Below are positions 50,697 through 60,572 of a DNA stretch of 64,000 nt, piece after piece. The position numbers were made by a program, and so were the translations under genes. Origin of the DNA: an uncultured Lachnospiraceae bacterium (GTDB lineage: Bacteria; Bacillota; Clostridia; Lachnospirales; Lachnospiraceae); the NCBI GenBank assembly GCA_905201915.1, contig CAJKQE010000004.1, positions 1 through 64,000 on the forward strand, written 5' to 3'. The first letter of the stretch is position 1. Each line of letters starts with the position of its first letter. The notes beneath the pieces are model-generated. The model was not told the origin of the DNA and did not search any database. It saw only the letters and a list, made by a program, of their open reading frames with translations.

Positions 50697-52061
50697 TTGA
50701 AGACTAAAAAGACTTCTGTAAACCAGATTACAGAGGGTGTTATATGGAAACAGCTCTTGTTTTTCTTCTTCCCGATTATGCTGGGAACTCTGTTTCAGCA
50801 GCTCTACAATACTGCTGACGCAGTTGTAGTAGGTCGTTTTGTAGGAACGCAGGCGCTTGCTGCCGTAGGTGGCTCCACCGGACAAATGGTTAATCTGATT
50901 GTAGGATTTTTTGTAGGTCTTTCTTCCGGTGCCACAGTTATTATAGCTCGCTATTATGGAGCAAAAAACAAAAAAGAACTCAACGATACTCTGCATACTG
51001 CTGCCGCTCTCTCTATTGTAGGAAGCATTATTATCACCATTGCCGGTATTGCTTTAACACCTTTTATGTTAAAACTTATGAACACTCCAAAAGACGTTAT
51101 TCAGGGTTCTTCTACTTATCTTAGAATTTATTTTGCAGGCATTATTTTTGTATTTATTTATAACGTAGGTTCTGCTATTTTAAGAGCTGTGGGCGACTCT
51201 AAACGTCCTCTTTATTTTCTGATTGTATGTTGTTTTATTAATATCTTTCTGGATGTTCTTCTGGTAGTAGGATTTAATATGGGAGTTGCAGGTGCAGCTC
51301 TTGCTACTGTAATTTCTCAGGCGGTCAGTGCGGTTCTGGTTATTTACGCTTTAATGAACTCCAAAGATATGTATTGCCTGAAACCAAAGGAAATTCATTT
51401 TCATAAATTCCTGTTTTTGTCCATTGTTACTATTGGTCTTCCTGCTGGAATTCAGTCTGTCATGTATAATCTTTCCAATATGATTATTCAGACTTCTCTC
51501 AATGATTTGGGAACCAGTACCATGGCAGCTTACACTGCTTTTGGCAAAATCGATGCCATTTATTGGATGATTTCCGGTGCTTTCAGTGTGGCAATTACAA
51601 CGTTTATCGGACAGAATTATGGTGCGGGAAAATATCATCGTATGAAAAAAAGCGTTACCGTTTGTCTTTTCATGGATTTTATTGCTTCTTTGCTGGTAAG
51701 TATTCTTTTACTTTCTCTGGGTGAATATCTTCTTAGAATGTTTACCACAGACCCGGAAGTTATTAAAATCGGTATGAAGATCATTCACATTATTGCACCT
51801 TCCTACGTGCTGTTTATTTTTATTGAAATCTTATCCAGCGCTCTTCGAGGAGTGGGAAATGTACTGGTTCCTATGCTTATGACCTGTACAGGTGTATGCT
51901 TGCTTCGTATTATCTGGATTTTCCTTGTAATACCGAAAAAACCAAGTATTTCCGATATTTTGCTCTGTTATCCTATCTCATGGGGATTGACAGCAGCCCT
52001 GTTTGTTATTTACTATTACTTTGACCAGAAAAAATTCTATAAAACACATATAGAACACTAA
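50697..52061 (+). CDS. MATE-family efflux transporter
   Basis: 454 residues from a TTG start at 50697, with AAAAGGGGGGGA six bases upstream. Twelve membrane segments; MATE marks include PIMLGTLFQQLYNTADAVVVG, GGSTGQMVNLIVGFF and the second-half TFIGQNYGAGKYHRMKKSV. Exports cationic drugs or metabolites using Na+ or H+. Divergent from the DapF-like gene and upstream of a GH20 gene, 28 bases apart. Confidence 0.93.
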   Translation: MKTKKTSVNQITEGVIWKQLLFFFFPIMLGTLFQQLYNTADAVVVGRFVGTQALAAVGGSTGQMVNLIVGFFVGLSSGATVIIARYYGAKNKKELNDTLHTAAALSIVGSIIITIAGIALTPFMLKLMNTPKDVIQGSSTYLRIYFAGIIFVFIYNVGSAILRAVGDSKRPLYFLIVCCFINIFLDVLLVVGFNMGVAGAALATVISQAVSAVLVIYALMNSKDMYCLKPKEIHFHKFLFLSIVTIGLPAGIQSVMYNLSNMIIQTSLNDLGTSTMAAYTAFGKIDAIYWMISGAFSVAITTFIGQNYGAGKYHRMKKSVTVCLFMDFIASLLVSILLLSLGEYLLRMFTTDPEVIKIGMKIIHIIAPSYVLFIFIEILSSALRGVGNVLVPMLMTCTGVCLLRIIWIFLVIPKKPSISDILLCYPISWGLTAALFVIYYYFDQKKFYKTHIEH

Positions 52062-52089
52062 AATAATTAAATGAAAGGAAGCTATTATT

Positions 52090-54009
52090 ATGACTTTTTC
52101 GTATTGCAACACTCCTTCCTCTCTGGACCTTGCGCTGATTGAGGAAAGTACACAAATACTTTTAAATGAGTACAGCAAGCAGAATGAACACGCACAAAAT
52201 CTCTGTGTTCATGTGACTTTCACTCCTTCCGGAAACACCTTAAAGGTTTCCAAAAAAGGTGAACAGTGCACGATTACCTGCCACGAACCGGCACATTATT
52301 TCCGTTGTCTCAATCATCTTATTCATCACTTAGATGAAGATTTTGACTTTGAAGAAACAGGATTTTTTGAAAAAAATGGTTTTATGCTGGATTGTTCCAG
52401 AAATGCTGTTTCTACCATAGATACCGTAAAAAAATTAATTCGTATTATGGCAAAGCTTGGACTTAATCAGTTACTTTTATATACAGAAGATACTTATGAA
52501 GTTCCGGGACTTCCTTACTTTGGCACTTACAGAGGTCGTTACTCACAGGAAGAAATCCGTCAGTTAGATGACTATGCTTACCAGTTTGGAATTGAACTTG
52601 TTCCCTGTATTCAGACGCTTGCTCATCTGAGAAACGCCCTGAAATGGCCTATGGGACAGGAGTTAAAAGACAGTGCAGATATTCTGTTGGTAGGTTCTGA
52701 AAAAGTTTACGATTTCATCAGACAACTTCTGACTTCTGTAAAAAATTGTTTTCGTTCTGAAAATATTCATATCGGTATGGATGAAGCTGTTATGTTGGGA
52801 CTTGGAAACTATCTCCATCAAAATGGCTACAAGAAAAGCTCTGAACTACTTTTAGAGCACACTGACCGTGTTCTGGAAATCTGCAGAGAATTAAATTTAA
52901 AACCTATGATGTGGAGCGATATGTTCATCTCCTCCAACGCAGATGAATGGTATTACAATATTGATGAAAACACAGATACTACAAACTGGACAAAACCGGC
53001 AGATGATTTAGCTCTGGTATACTGGGATTACTATAATACAGACAGAAGCGTATATCGTAAAATGCTTCGTGTTCACCATGAAATTGCCAAAAAAACAGTC
53101 TTTGCAGGCGGTATCTGGAACTGGAATGGTATTGCACCAAACTATGGCAGAGCAATTAACTGTACCATCCCTGCTCTTTTAGAATGTCAGGCACAAAATG
53201 TACAGGAAGTATTTGCTACCGGCTGGATGGATAATGGCGCAGAAACCCCAATTGATGCTATTTATCCGGGACTTGTAGCATTTGCTACACTTTGCTTCCA
53301 TTCTGATTTAGATGAAAATGTTTTAAAACAAAACTTTACAGACTGTGTGGATGCAAAATGGGAAGATTTTGAACTTTTAGACAGATTTGATTCTCTTTTC
53401 CAGGGAGACGGAAATAATATTTCCGCAGATAATCCTTCAAAATATTTGCTGTATCAAGATGCTATGTTGGGTATGTTTGACTACCACATTCAAGGAGTAG
53501 ATACAAAATCCTATTATAAAGATTTAGCTGACAAGCTGGATAAGTGCGTAGAAGAAAATACCTGCTATAAAACACTGTTTAATTTCTACAAATATTTTGC
53601 CCTTGTACTGTCTGAAAAAGCTGATTTGGGAATTCGTTTAAAAGAAGCTTATGACAAAAAAGATTTGTCCACATTAGAAGAATTAAATACAAAAGTTATC
53701 CCCAATATTCTGGAGAATTTACAACTTATGCACCAATTCCGCGAGGAATTATGGATGAAGGATGCAAAGCCTTTTGGTTACGAGCTTATGGATATTAAAC
53801 TGGGCGGAGTTTCTGCACGTTTAAAAGCTTGCCAGAGACGCATTGCCTCTTACCTTTCTAAGGAAGTGGATAAATTAGAAGAATTAGAGCAGGAACGCCT
53901 GCCTTACTGGACAGTAGAAAACAAATATCCACATGATATGAAGATTGAACTCCGTGAAAATATCTGGAGCAGAATTGTCAGTGGCTGTGATCTGGTCGAT
54001 ACCGTTTAA
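52090..54009 (+). CDS. Glycoside hydrolase family 20 beta-N-acetylhexosaminidase-like enzyme
   Basis: 639 residues, no signal peptide, so cytoplasmic. Catalytic acid pair D-E in HIGMDEAVMLG (about 229-239), plus the barrel marks FFEKNGFMLDCSRNAVST at the start of the domain and GIELVPCIQTLAH. The small N-terminal alpha/beta domain (about 1-90) is the GH20b type. C-terminal about 150 residues are helical. It cleaves terminal GlcNAc or GalNAc from oligosaccharides that have entered the cell. The preceding MATE gene is 28 bases upstream; co-transcription is likely. Confidence 0.88.
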   Translation: MTFSYCNTPSSLDLALIEESTQILLNEYSKQNEHAQNLCVHVTFTPSGNTLKVSKKGEQCTITCHEPAHYFRCLNHLIHHLDEDFDFEETGFFEKNGFMLDCSRNAVSTIDTVKKLIRIMAKLGLNQLLLYTEDTYEVPGLPYFGTYRGRYSQEEIRQLDDYAYQFGIELVPCIQTLAHLRNALKWPMGQELKDSADILLVGSEKVYDFIRQLLTSVKNCFRSENIHIGMDEAVMLGLGNYLHQNGYKKSSELLLEHTDRVLEICRELNLKPMMWSDMFISSNADEWYYNIDENTDTTNWTKPADDLALVYWDYYNTDRSVYRKMLRVHHEIAKKTVFAGGIWNWNGIAPNYGRAINCTIPALLECQAQNVQEVFATGWMDNGAETPIDAIYPGLVAFATLCFHSDLDENVLKQNFTDCVDAKWEDFELLDRFDSLFQGDGNNISADNPSKYLLYQDAMLGMFDYHIQGVDTKSYYKDLADKLDKCVEENTCYKTLFNFYKYFALVLSEKADLGIRLKEAYDKKDLSTLEELNTKVIPNILENLQLMHQFREELWMKDAKPFGYELMDIKLGGVSARLKACQRRIASYLSKEVDKLEELEQERLPYWTVENKYPHDMKIELRENIWSRIVSGCDLVDTV

Positions 54010-54029
54010 AACATAAAATTCTTAAATTT

Positions 54030-54099
54030 GAACTGCATTTCGAGTATATCTGTATGGAGGCAAATTAGAGCTGTATAGATATTCGGAATGCAGTTTTTA
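54030..54099 (+). terminator. Terminator after the GH20 gene
   Basis: AACTGCATTTCGA (left) and TCGGAATGCAGTT (right) pair, with further complementarity TATCTGTAT / ATAGATA inside, followed by TTTTTAT. It lies 20 bases after the GH20 stop. Confidence 0.7.
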
Positions 54100-54193
54100 T
54101 ATTGAACTCTCTATATCTGAATGTTCAATCCAAGCTGCTTTTTTCTTTTCTGACAATTCCCCTATGGATTGTACCAAACTAAAGCACTGAAAA

Positions 54194-55003
54194 TCATAAG
54201 ATGGTTTCAAACTTCATTTCATTTTTATAATATTCTACAAGTCTGTATGACAATTTTTCTAATTCTCTGTCTTCATCCATGTCATCATAGAGATAATCCA
54301 TAAATGATTGTGTACTCCATTGCTTTTCTGTGCTATCTGCTGCAAATAAATATAAATACCGGCATCCCAGCAATGAGGCAATATGTAAAACTGCTTCTGT
54401 CACTATTTCCCAAAACACATAAAAACCAAGGGGAAATAATAATTTTTCTGAAAGTGTGTAATTCTGATTTTTACAAAAATGTGTAAGCACTATTCCCGGA
54501 AAAGTTTCAGAAACTCTCATAATATTCACATCTTGTCCTGTTAAATCTCTGTCTTGTTGAGCATTTAATTTTATATCTGCTTTTTCTTCAATAATTTTAA
54601 GCAACTTTTCCTTATCCAATTGACTATCTGCATACCATTCAAAAACGTCATCCGGCGTAAATTCATTTGACGAGTCTAACCGATATTCAACACAAAGATT
54701 TACAATTTCCCGTTCCTTCTCAGATAAAATATAATCATCTTCTTCAATTGATTTATATAAAAGTCCTGCCTGTAATGCAAAAAAGAAGACAATAGCTCCG
54801 GTTTCCCTATCCTTTACCAAATAAACTTTGGTAGCTCCGCTAATGTCCTCTATCCATGCCGAATTCTTCAAATACTTTTCCAGACCTTTTCCCTGCTTGT
54901 TCGCAGAAAAATTTTCAAGTATCGATTTATTCGTTTTATCTGAAGTTAAAAGTTCTACTTTTAATTTTGATTTCAACCATATTTTTTGCTCTTGAATATT
55001 AAT
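54194..55003 (-). CDS. Candidate toxin partner of a Panacea antitoxin, GNAT-like
   Basis: 260 residues if read from a TTG at 54976, or 269 from an ATT at 55003. The AAGGTGA ribosome site lies at a normal distance from the ATT and far from the TTG, so a rare AUU start (or a lost ATG) is likely. A weak GNAT-like layout is visible, with WIEDISGATKVYLVKDRETG and a C-terminal GCRYLYLFAADSTEKQ strand. It is 15 bases after the Panacea-domain gene on the same strand, the common order of antitoxin then toxin. Confidence 0.55.
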   Translation of the reverse strand: MNIQEQKIWLKSKLKVELLTSDKTNKSILENFSANKQGKGLEKYLKNSAWIEDISGATKVYLVKDRETGAIVFFFALQAGLLYKSIEEDDYILSEKEREIVNLCVEYRLDSSNEFTPDDVFEWYADSQLDKEKLLKIIEEKADIKLNAQQDRDLTGQDVNIMRVSETFPGIVLTHFCKNQNYTLSEKLLFPLGFYVFWEIVTEAVLHIASLLGCRYLYLFAADSTEKQWSTQSFMDYLYDDMDEDRELEKLSYRLVEYYKNEMKFETIL

Positions 55004-55018
55004 TTTAAATCACCTTCT

Positions 55019-55483
55019 TTAATCTGCTTCTCCTGTTTTCTTCCTTCTTAAAAGTTCTCGTGCTCCGTCTACTCGCATATCTGCCAGTTTCAATGTAGCA
55101 GTTCCATTGTCATTTGCATCCAGACCTTCTCTTGAACATTTCCATGATACCTCACTATGAGAAAGACTGCTGAGTTTCCATGAAGACATGCTCTTATATC
55201 TTTCGTAAACAGATTTAACCAGCATTTTGGTTCTTTCACTAACTGTCTCATCAACAAGACAAAACCTATTTCCCGTTACATATTCGCTTCGTACCTCCAG
55301 CAAAACCGGTCCAAATTTCCATCCTTGAAATTCCGCATCAAAAAGAGGTTTTTTATCATACATAAGGGACTCTCTTTGAGCCAAATACATCATTTTGTGC
55401 ATTCGCATCTGGTCCATATCTGTACCATTTTCTGCTCTGAATAAATCGTTAAACAATTTCGCCACACATAATGTTTTCTCCAT
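55019..55483 (-). CDS. Panacea-domain (DUF4065) antitoxin-like protein
   Basis: About 154 residues from the ATG at 55483, the codon that follows GGGGGAATTTGATA most closely; a start two codons up is possible. It carries the Panacea/GepA core: LFNDLFRAENGTDMDQMRMHK-like start (HKMMYLAQRESL), and WKFGPVLLEVRSEY, the YxxWxyGPVvxxvy pattern. Panacea domains neutralise diverse toxins (Kurata and colleagues). The next gene is its likely cognate toxin. Confidence 0.75.
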   Translation of the reverse strand: MEKTLCVAKLFNDLFRAENGTDMDQMRMHKMMYLAQRESLMYDKKPLFDAEFQGWKFGPVLLEVRSEYVTGNRFCLVDETVSERTKMLVKSVYERYKSMSSWKLSSLSHSEVSWKCSREGLDANDNGTATLKLADMRVDGARELLRRKKTGEAD

Positions 55484-55615
55484 TATCAAATTCCCCCTTT
55501 CTTATGGTTTATCCATTATAGTTCAAATTATTTTCACCGTCAATCTACATTATTCACAATTTTCATTTTTAATATTTTATGTTACACTATAGGAAATAAA
55601 GGAGGAAATACTTTT

Positions 55616-55981
55616 ATGGAAGAACATACATTGCCCCATCAACACGGCGAACATGGTGAACATTTAATACAACATATACCTGACACAGAAAAATTCCAAA
55701 TTGTTGCTTCTATATTCAAACAACTTAGTGATACCACACGTATTCGTATTTTTTGGATTTTATGTCACTGCGAAGAATGTGTAATCAATATCTCTGCCTT
55801 AATGGATATGAGCAGTCCTGCTGTTGCACATCACTTACGTCTTCTAAAAAGCAGCGGACTGGTGGAAACCCGCAGAGAAGGAAAAGAAACTTATTATAAA
55901 GCCAGTTCATCAGAAAAAGCGCAGTCTCTCCATCACATGATTGAACAGATGATGGATATTTCCTGCGTATCTGAGAAATAA
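55616..55981 (+). CDS. ArsR/SmtB-family metal-sensing repressor
   Basis: 121 residues with AAAGGAGG upstream. The N-terminus is His/Glu-rich (EEHTLPHQHGEHGEHLIQHI), possibly metal-binding. A winged helix has ISALMDMSSPAVAHHLRLLK and the wing RREGKETYYKA. LCHCEECVINIS carries cysteines at the alpha3-type sensing site and HHMIEQ at the alpha5 site. It is likely a Zn/Cd/Pb sensor for the nearby P1B ATPase and HMA genes, which have an ArsR-type operator at 60832-60849. Confidence 0.9.
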   Translation: MEEHTLPHQHGEHGEHLIQHIPDTEKFQIVASIFKQLSDTTRIRIFWILCHCEECVINISALMDMSSPAVAHHLRLLKSSGLVETRREGKETYYKASSSEKAQSLHHMIEQMMDISCVSEK

Positions 55982-56008
55982 GGAGCTGGCGCTTTAAGTT
56001 CATCTCCA

Positions 56009-56115
56009 GAATATTTATACATTTTATGCTCAGTCTGTGCTCACTTTGAGCTTATAATCTCAAAGCGTACCGGACAAATTCGTGAAAAGTGTATAAATAT
56101 TTCTGAATGATGTTT
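56009..56115. repeat. Long palindromic repeat, copy 2
   Basis: Matches 26906-27011 over its whole length: arms AATATTTATACATTTT and AAAAGTGTATAAATATTT, and TTCTGAATGATGTTT at the right end. The inner stem has decayed (GTCTGTGCTCACTTT against AAAGCGTACCGGAC). It lies between the convergent ArsR and FeoB genes. Confidence 0.8.
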
Positions 56116-56144
56116 AAAACGACAACTCCTTATTTTTTCTAAAC

Positions 56145-58475
56145 TTAGAGCAATATAGCTATATGATAAACTGCAAATGCTGCAATCCATGCGATTACAC
56201 ACTGCCCAACTACCATAGCTGTTGCCCATTTTCCACCCAGTTCACGTTTTACAGAGGCGATTGCTGCCACACATGGTGTATAAAGAAGGCAGAATACCAA
56301 TAATGCTGCTGCTCCTGGTATACTTATGCTACCTTGTAAGGCAGTAGTACTTCCACATAATACGGTAAGAGAAGATACCACGCTTTCCTTTGCCAGAAAA
56401 CCTGAAATCAACGCTGTAACAATTCTCCAATCTCCAAATCCCACAGGTACAAAAACAGGTGCCAATACACCGGCAACTAACGCCAGAATACTATTCTGTG
56501 AATCTGTTGTCATGTTCAAACTTGTATCAAAATTCTGCAAGAACCAGATTACAATGGTTGCAATAAAGATAACGGTAAAAGCTCTCTGAAGGAAGTCCTT
56601 TGCTTTATCCCACAGCAAATGTCCTACATTTTTCAATCCCGGCATACGATAATTCGGAAGTTCCATAACAAAAGGAACTGCTTCCCCTTTAAATGCTGTC
56701 TTTTTAAAAATCAATGCCATTACGATTCCCATTACAATTCCAAAAACATATAAAGAAATCATAACAAGCGCACCATGTTTTGGAAAAAATGCGGCTGTAA
56801 AAAACGCATAAATCGGAAGCTTTGCAGTACAGCTCATAAATGGTGTCAGTAAGATTGTCATCTTTCTGTCTCTCTCAGAAGGAAGTGTACGGCTTGCCAT
56901 AACTCCCGGAACTGTACATCCAAATCCTATCAGCATAGGAACAATACTTCTGCCGGAAAGTCCCAGTTTTCGAAGCAGCTTATCCATAATAAATGCCACG
57001 CGAGCCATATATCCGCTGTCTTCCAAAAGGGACAAGAAGAAAAACAAGGTTACGATAATCGGCAAAAAGCTCAGCACACCACCTACGCCATTAAAAATAC
57101 CATCAATGACAAGAGAATGTAATACACCTGCCACATGGGCTTCCTGCATTGCCAAATCTACCAACTCTGTGAGATAAGTAATACCGGACTCTAAAAGCCC
57201 CTGAAGGAATGCCCCTACCACACTGAATGTAAGCCAGAATACAATTCCCATAATTCCGATAAATGCAGGAATTCCTGTATACTTTCCTGTGAGAAAACGG
57301 TCAATACTTCTGCTACGGATATGTTCTTTGCTTTCCTTAGGTTTTACTACAGCCTCCCCACAGACATCTTCAATATACTGAAAACGCATTTGGGCAATCC
57401 CTGCTGATCTGTCAAGTCCTGTTTCCTCCTCCGTCTGTTTTGCAATCTGTTCTACAATATTTTGTTCATTTTCTGTAAGCTCTAATTGCTCTAAAATCTT
57501 TCTGTCACCTTCCATTACCTTGCTGGCTGCAAAACGTACCGGAATTCCCGTTTTCTGGGCATGGTCTTCAATAAGATGCATAATTGCGTGAATTCCTCTG
57601 TGAATTCCTTCTTCTTTTCGGCAAAAATCTGTTTCCAGCGGTGTTTCCTGATATTTTGCCACATGAAGAGCATGCTGGACAAGTTCTTCAATTCCTTCTC
57701 CTTTTGCTGCTGAAATCGGCACAACAGGAACACCAAGGGCTGCCTCCATTTCATTAACCAGAACAGAACCTCCATTTTCCCGAAGTTCATCCATCATGTT
57801 TAAGGCCACTACCATAGGAAATCCCAGCTCTAAAAGCTGCATAGTAAGATACATATTTCTTTCAATATTGGTTGCATCTACAATGTTGATAATTCCCTTT
57901 GGTCTTTCACGGATAACAAACTCTCTTGTCACAATTTCCTCACTACTGTAAGGAGACATAGAATAAATTCCCGGTAAATCTGTAATTAATGTATTACTAT
58001 GGCCTTTGATTACACCGTCTTTACGGTCTACGGTAACGCCGGGGAAGTTTCCTACATGCTGCTTAGAACCTGTAAGCTGATTAAACAGTGTTGTTTTTCC
58101 ACAATTCTGATTTCCTACCAAAGCAAATGTCAACGTTTCACTGTCCGGTAATGGATTCTCATTTTTTCTGTCATGGAATTTTCCACCCTCTCCATATCCG
58201 GGATGAAGCTTTTCTTCCCTTTTCCTTTTATTTTCCTTATCTTTTGGTTTATGCTCTTTACTGATTTCAATATTTTTTGCATCTTCTAAACGAATTGTCA
58301 ATTCATATCCATGAATACGCAGCTCAATCGGGTCTCCCATAGGAGCATATTTCACTACAGTTACTTCTGTCCCCTGTATTAAACCCATATCCAGAAAATG
58401 CTGACGTAGAGCCCCTGTTCCTCCTACCGAAAGAATGGTTGCCGTACTTCCTATTTGTAACTCACTTAGTTTCAT
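56145..58475 (-). CDS. feoB: Ferrous iron transporter FeoB with fused FeoA domain
   Basis: 776 residues. An N-terminal FeoA/SH3-like domain (about 1-73) is followed by a Lys-rich linker and the FeoB G domain: G1 GNQNCGKTTLFNQL, G2/G3 TVDRKDGVIKGHS and DLPGIYSMSPYS, G4 NMMDE. The membrane part contains the two gate motifs and ends AAFAVYHIAILL. It imports Fe2+. Fused FeoA-FeoB is common in Clostridia. The upstream P1B ATPase and HMA genes are transcribed in the same direction, 141 bases before it. Confidence 0.95.
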   Translation of the reverse strand: MKLSELQIGSTATILSVGGTGALRQHFLDMGLIQGTEVTVVKYAPMGDPIELRIHGYELTIRLEDAKNIEISKEHKPKDKENKRKREEKLHPGYGEGGKFHDRKNENPLPDSETLTFALVGNQNCGKTTLFNQLTGSKQHVGNFPGVTVDRKDGVIKGHSNTLITDLPGIYSMSPYSSEEIVTREFVIRERPKGIINIVDATNIERNMYLTMQLLELGFPMVVALNMMDELRENGGSVLVNEMEAALGVPVVPISAAKGEGIEELVQHALHVAKYQETPLETDFCRKEEGIHRGIHAIMHLIEDHAQKTGIPVRFAASKVMEGDRKILEQLELTENEQNIVEQIAKQTEEETGLDRSAGIAQMRFQYIEDVCGEAVVKPKESKEHIRSRSIDRFLTGKYTGIPAFIGIMGIVFWLTFSVVGAFLQGLLESGITYLTELVDLAMQEAHVAGVLHSLVIDGIFNGVGGVLSFLPIIVTLFFFLSLLEDSGYMARVAFIMDKLLRKLGLSGRSIVPMLIGFGCTVPGVMASRTLPSERDRKMTILLTPFMSCTAKLPIYAFFTAAFFPKHGALVMISLYVFGIVMGIVMALIFKKTAFKGEAVPFVMELPNYRMPGLKNVGHLLWDKAKDFLQRAFTVIFIATIVIWFLQNFDTSLNMTTDSQNSILALVAGVLAPVFVPVGFGDWRIVTALISGFLAKESVVSSLTVLCGSTTALQGSISIPGAAALLVFCLLYTPCVAAIASVKRELGGKWATAMVVGQCVIAWIAAFAVYHIAILL

Positions 58476-58524
58476 CCTCTGCCTTCTTTCCTATTAGTTT
58501 CATCTAACTCATATCGTAAGGATT

Positions 58525-58548
58525 GGAGCTGTCTTATAAAACAGCTCC
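58525..58548. terminator. Hairpin between the P1B ATPase and FeoB genes
   Basis: GGAGCTGT with ACAGCTCC, an 8-bp perfect stem with loop CTTATAAA (one strand) in the 141-base gap. There is no T-run on the minus side, so it may be an mRNA processing or stabilising element rather than a strong terminator. Confidence 0.5.
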
Positions 58549-58616
58549 TTAAATTCTTTTCTTTATACAGTATACGTGCTAAATAACAGAAAAGCAACCG
58601 TTTCCTGAAGGAATTT

Positions 58617-60503
58617 TTATAAATTATGGACGCGAAGGGTACGAATTGCATTTAAAACCGCAATAATCATAACACCCACATCTGCAAAAATAGCAAACCA
58701 CATATTGGCAATTCCTATTGCACCCAGTGCCAGACAGCCAAATTTAATTACTAAAGCGAAAATAATATTCTGGTATACAATACCAAGACATTTTCTGGAA
58801 ATCTTAATGGCTTTGGAAATCTTTAAAGGATCATCATCCATCAGAACTACATCAGCCGCTTCAATAGCTGCATCAGAACCCATAGCTCCCATGGCAATTC
58901 CAATATCTGCACGAGTAAGAACCGGCGCATCATTAATACCGTCACCTACAAATGCCAATTTTTCCTTTTCAGACTTCTCTGCAAGGAGTTCTTCTACCTT
59001 TGTTACCTTGTCTCCCGGAAGCAATTCCGCATAAACTTCATCAATTCCCAAAGACTGTGCAACCTGTTCTGCCACAGACTGTGCGTCTCCGGTAAGCATA
59101 ACCGTCTTCTTCACTCCTGCCCTTTTCAGTCGTGCAATAGCCTCTTTAGAATGTTCCTTTACAATATCAGAAATCACAATATGCCCTTCATATTTTCCGT
59201 CTATTGCCACATGGACAATTGTTCCCACATCATGACAGCCATGATATTCCACATTTATTTTTTTCATCAGCTTGCTGTTTCCCGCCGCAACTTCTCTTCC
59301 GTCTACTTTTGCAATAATGCCATGACCACTGATTTCCTGAATATCCGAAACTCTATTTCTGTCAATTTCTTTTCCGTAAGCTCTCTGAATACTCTTACTA
59401 ATTGGATGAGAAGATGCACATTCTGCCAATGCCGCATATTCCAACAGTTTCCTTTCTTCTATCACATTATGATGAACACCGCTTACTTCAAAAACACCTT
59501 GCGTCAAAGTTCCTGTTTTATCAAAAACCACATATTTTGCCTGAGATAAGGTTTCCATATAATTAGAACCTTTAATCAATACACCTTCCTTACTTGCACC
59601 CCCAATTCCCGCAAAGAAACTAAGAGGAATACTGATAACAAGAGCACATGGACAACTAATAACAAGAAATGTCAATGCACGGTAAATCCATACGCCCCAC
59701 TGAGCTGTCTGTCCTAAGAATAACATCTGTACCAATGGAGGAAGAATTGCCAATGCTAATGCACTATAACAAACTGCCGGTGTATATACTTTGGCAAATT
59801 TAGAAATAAAGTTTTCTGATTTCGATTTTCTGGAGCTGGAATTTTCCACAAGTTCTAAAATCTTAGATACGGTAGACTCTCCGAATTCCTTTGTTGTCCT
59901 GATTTTCAGCACACCATTTATATTGATACAGCCGCTGATAATCTCATCGCCTTGCTTTACATCACGAGGAAGACTCTCTCCTGTTAAAGCACTTGTATTC
60001 AAACTGGAATTTCCCTCCATAACAATTCCATCTAAAGGAACCTTTTCTCCCGGTTGAACAACAATAATACTGTCAATCTCAACTTCATCAGGATCTACTC
60101 TTTCCAGCTTTCCATCACGCTCTATATTAGCATAATCAGGTCGAATATCCATCAAAGCACTGATATTCCTACGGCTTTTTCGCACCGCATAACTTTGAAA
60201 TAATTCACCTATCTGATAGAACAGCATAACTGCAATGGCTTCATTATAATCTCCGCTTTTGGAATAAATCGCCAAAGCAAAGGCCCCTACAGTAGCCACT
60301 GCCATTAAGAAATTCTCATCAAAAACACGTCTGTTCAAAATACCTCTTCCGGCTTTTTTCAAAATATCATATCCAATAACTAAATAAGCTGCCAGGTAAA
60401 GGGCTAACTTTAATATTCCTGTGGTAGGTATTAAATTCAATGCAATTACCATAACTGTTGTAATGATAATTCTGGTCAACATTTTTTTCTGTTTTTTATT
60501 CAT
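58617..60503 (-). CDS. P1B-type heavy-metal ATPase (Zn/Cd/Pb exporting type)
   Basis: 628 residues from the ATG at 60503, preceded by AAGGTGG; a GTG four codons up (60515) is the longer alternative. Metal-binding CPC in VISCPCALVISIPL marks the Zn/Cd/Pb group, with DKTGTLTQGVF as the phosphorylation site, the HP motif in CASSHPISKSI, and VGDGINDAPVLTRAD. There is no N-terminal HMA domain; a separate HMA protein gene lies 69 bases upstream. Fits export of toxic divalent metals under the ArsR-type repressor. Confidence 0.92.
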   Translation of the reverse strand: MNKKQKKMLTRIIITTVMVIALNLIPTTGILKLALYLAAYLVIGYDILKKAGRGILNRRVFDENFLMAVATVGAFALAIYSKSGDYNEAIAVMLFYQIGELFQSYAVRKSRRNISALMDIRPDYANIERDGKLERVDPDEVEIDSIIVVQPGEKVPLDGIVMEGNSSLNTSALTGESLPRDVKQGDEIISGCININGVLKIRTTKEFGESTVSKILELVENSSSRKSKSENFISKFAKVYTPAVCYSALALAILPPLVQMLFLGQTAQWGVWIYRALTFLVISCPCALVISIPLSFFAGIGGASKEGVLIKGSNYMETLSQAKYVVFDKTGTLTQGVFEVSGVHHNVIEERKLLEYAALAECASSHPISKSIQRAYGKEIDRNRVSDIQEISGHGIIAKVDGREVAAGNSKLMKKINVEYHGCHDVGTIVHVAIDGKYEGHIVISDIVKEHSKEAIARLKRAGVKKTVMLTGDAQSVAEQVAQSLGIDEVYAELLPGDKVTKVEELLAEKSEKEKLAFVGDGINDAPVLTRADIGIAMGAMGSDAAIEAADVVLMDDDPLKISKAIKISRKCLGIVYQNIIFALVIKFGCLALGAIGIANMWFAIFADVGVMIIAVLNAIRTLRVHNL

Positions 60504-60572
60504 AACGACTTCCACCTTCTTTCTGTGATAAATTTACACCCCTTTTGCAATTTGCATCCGGGGTGCTGTTTC

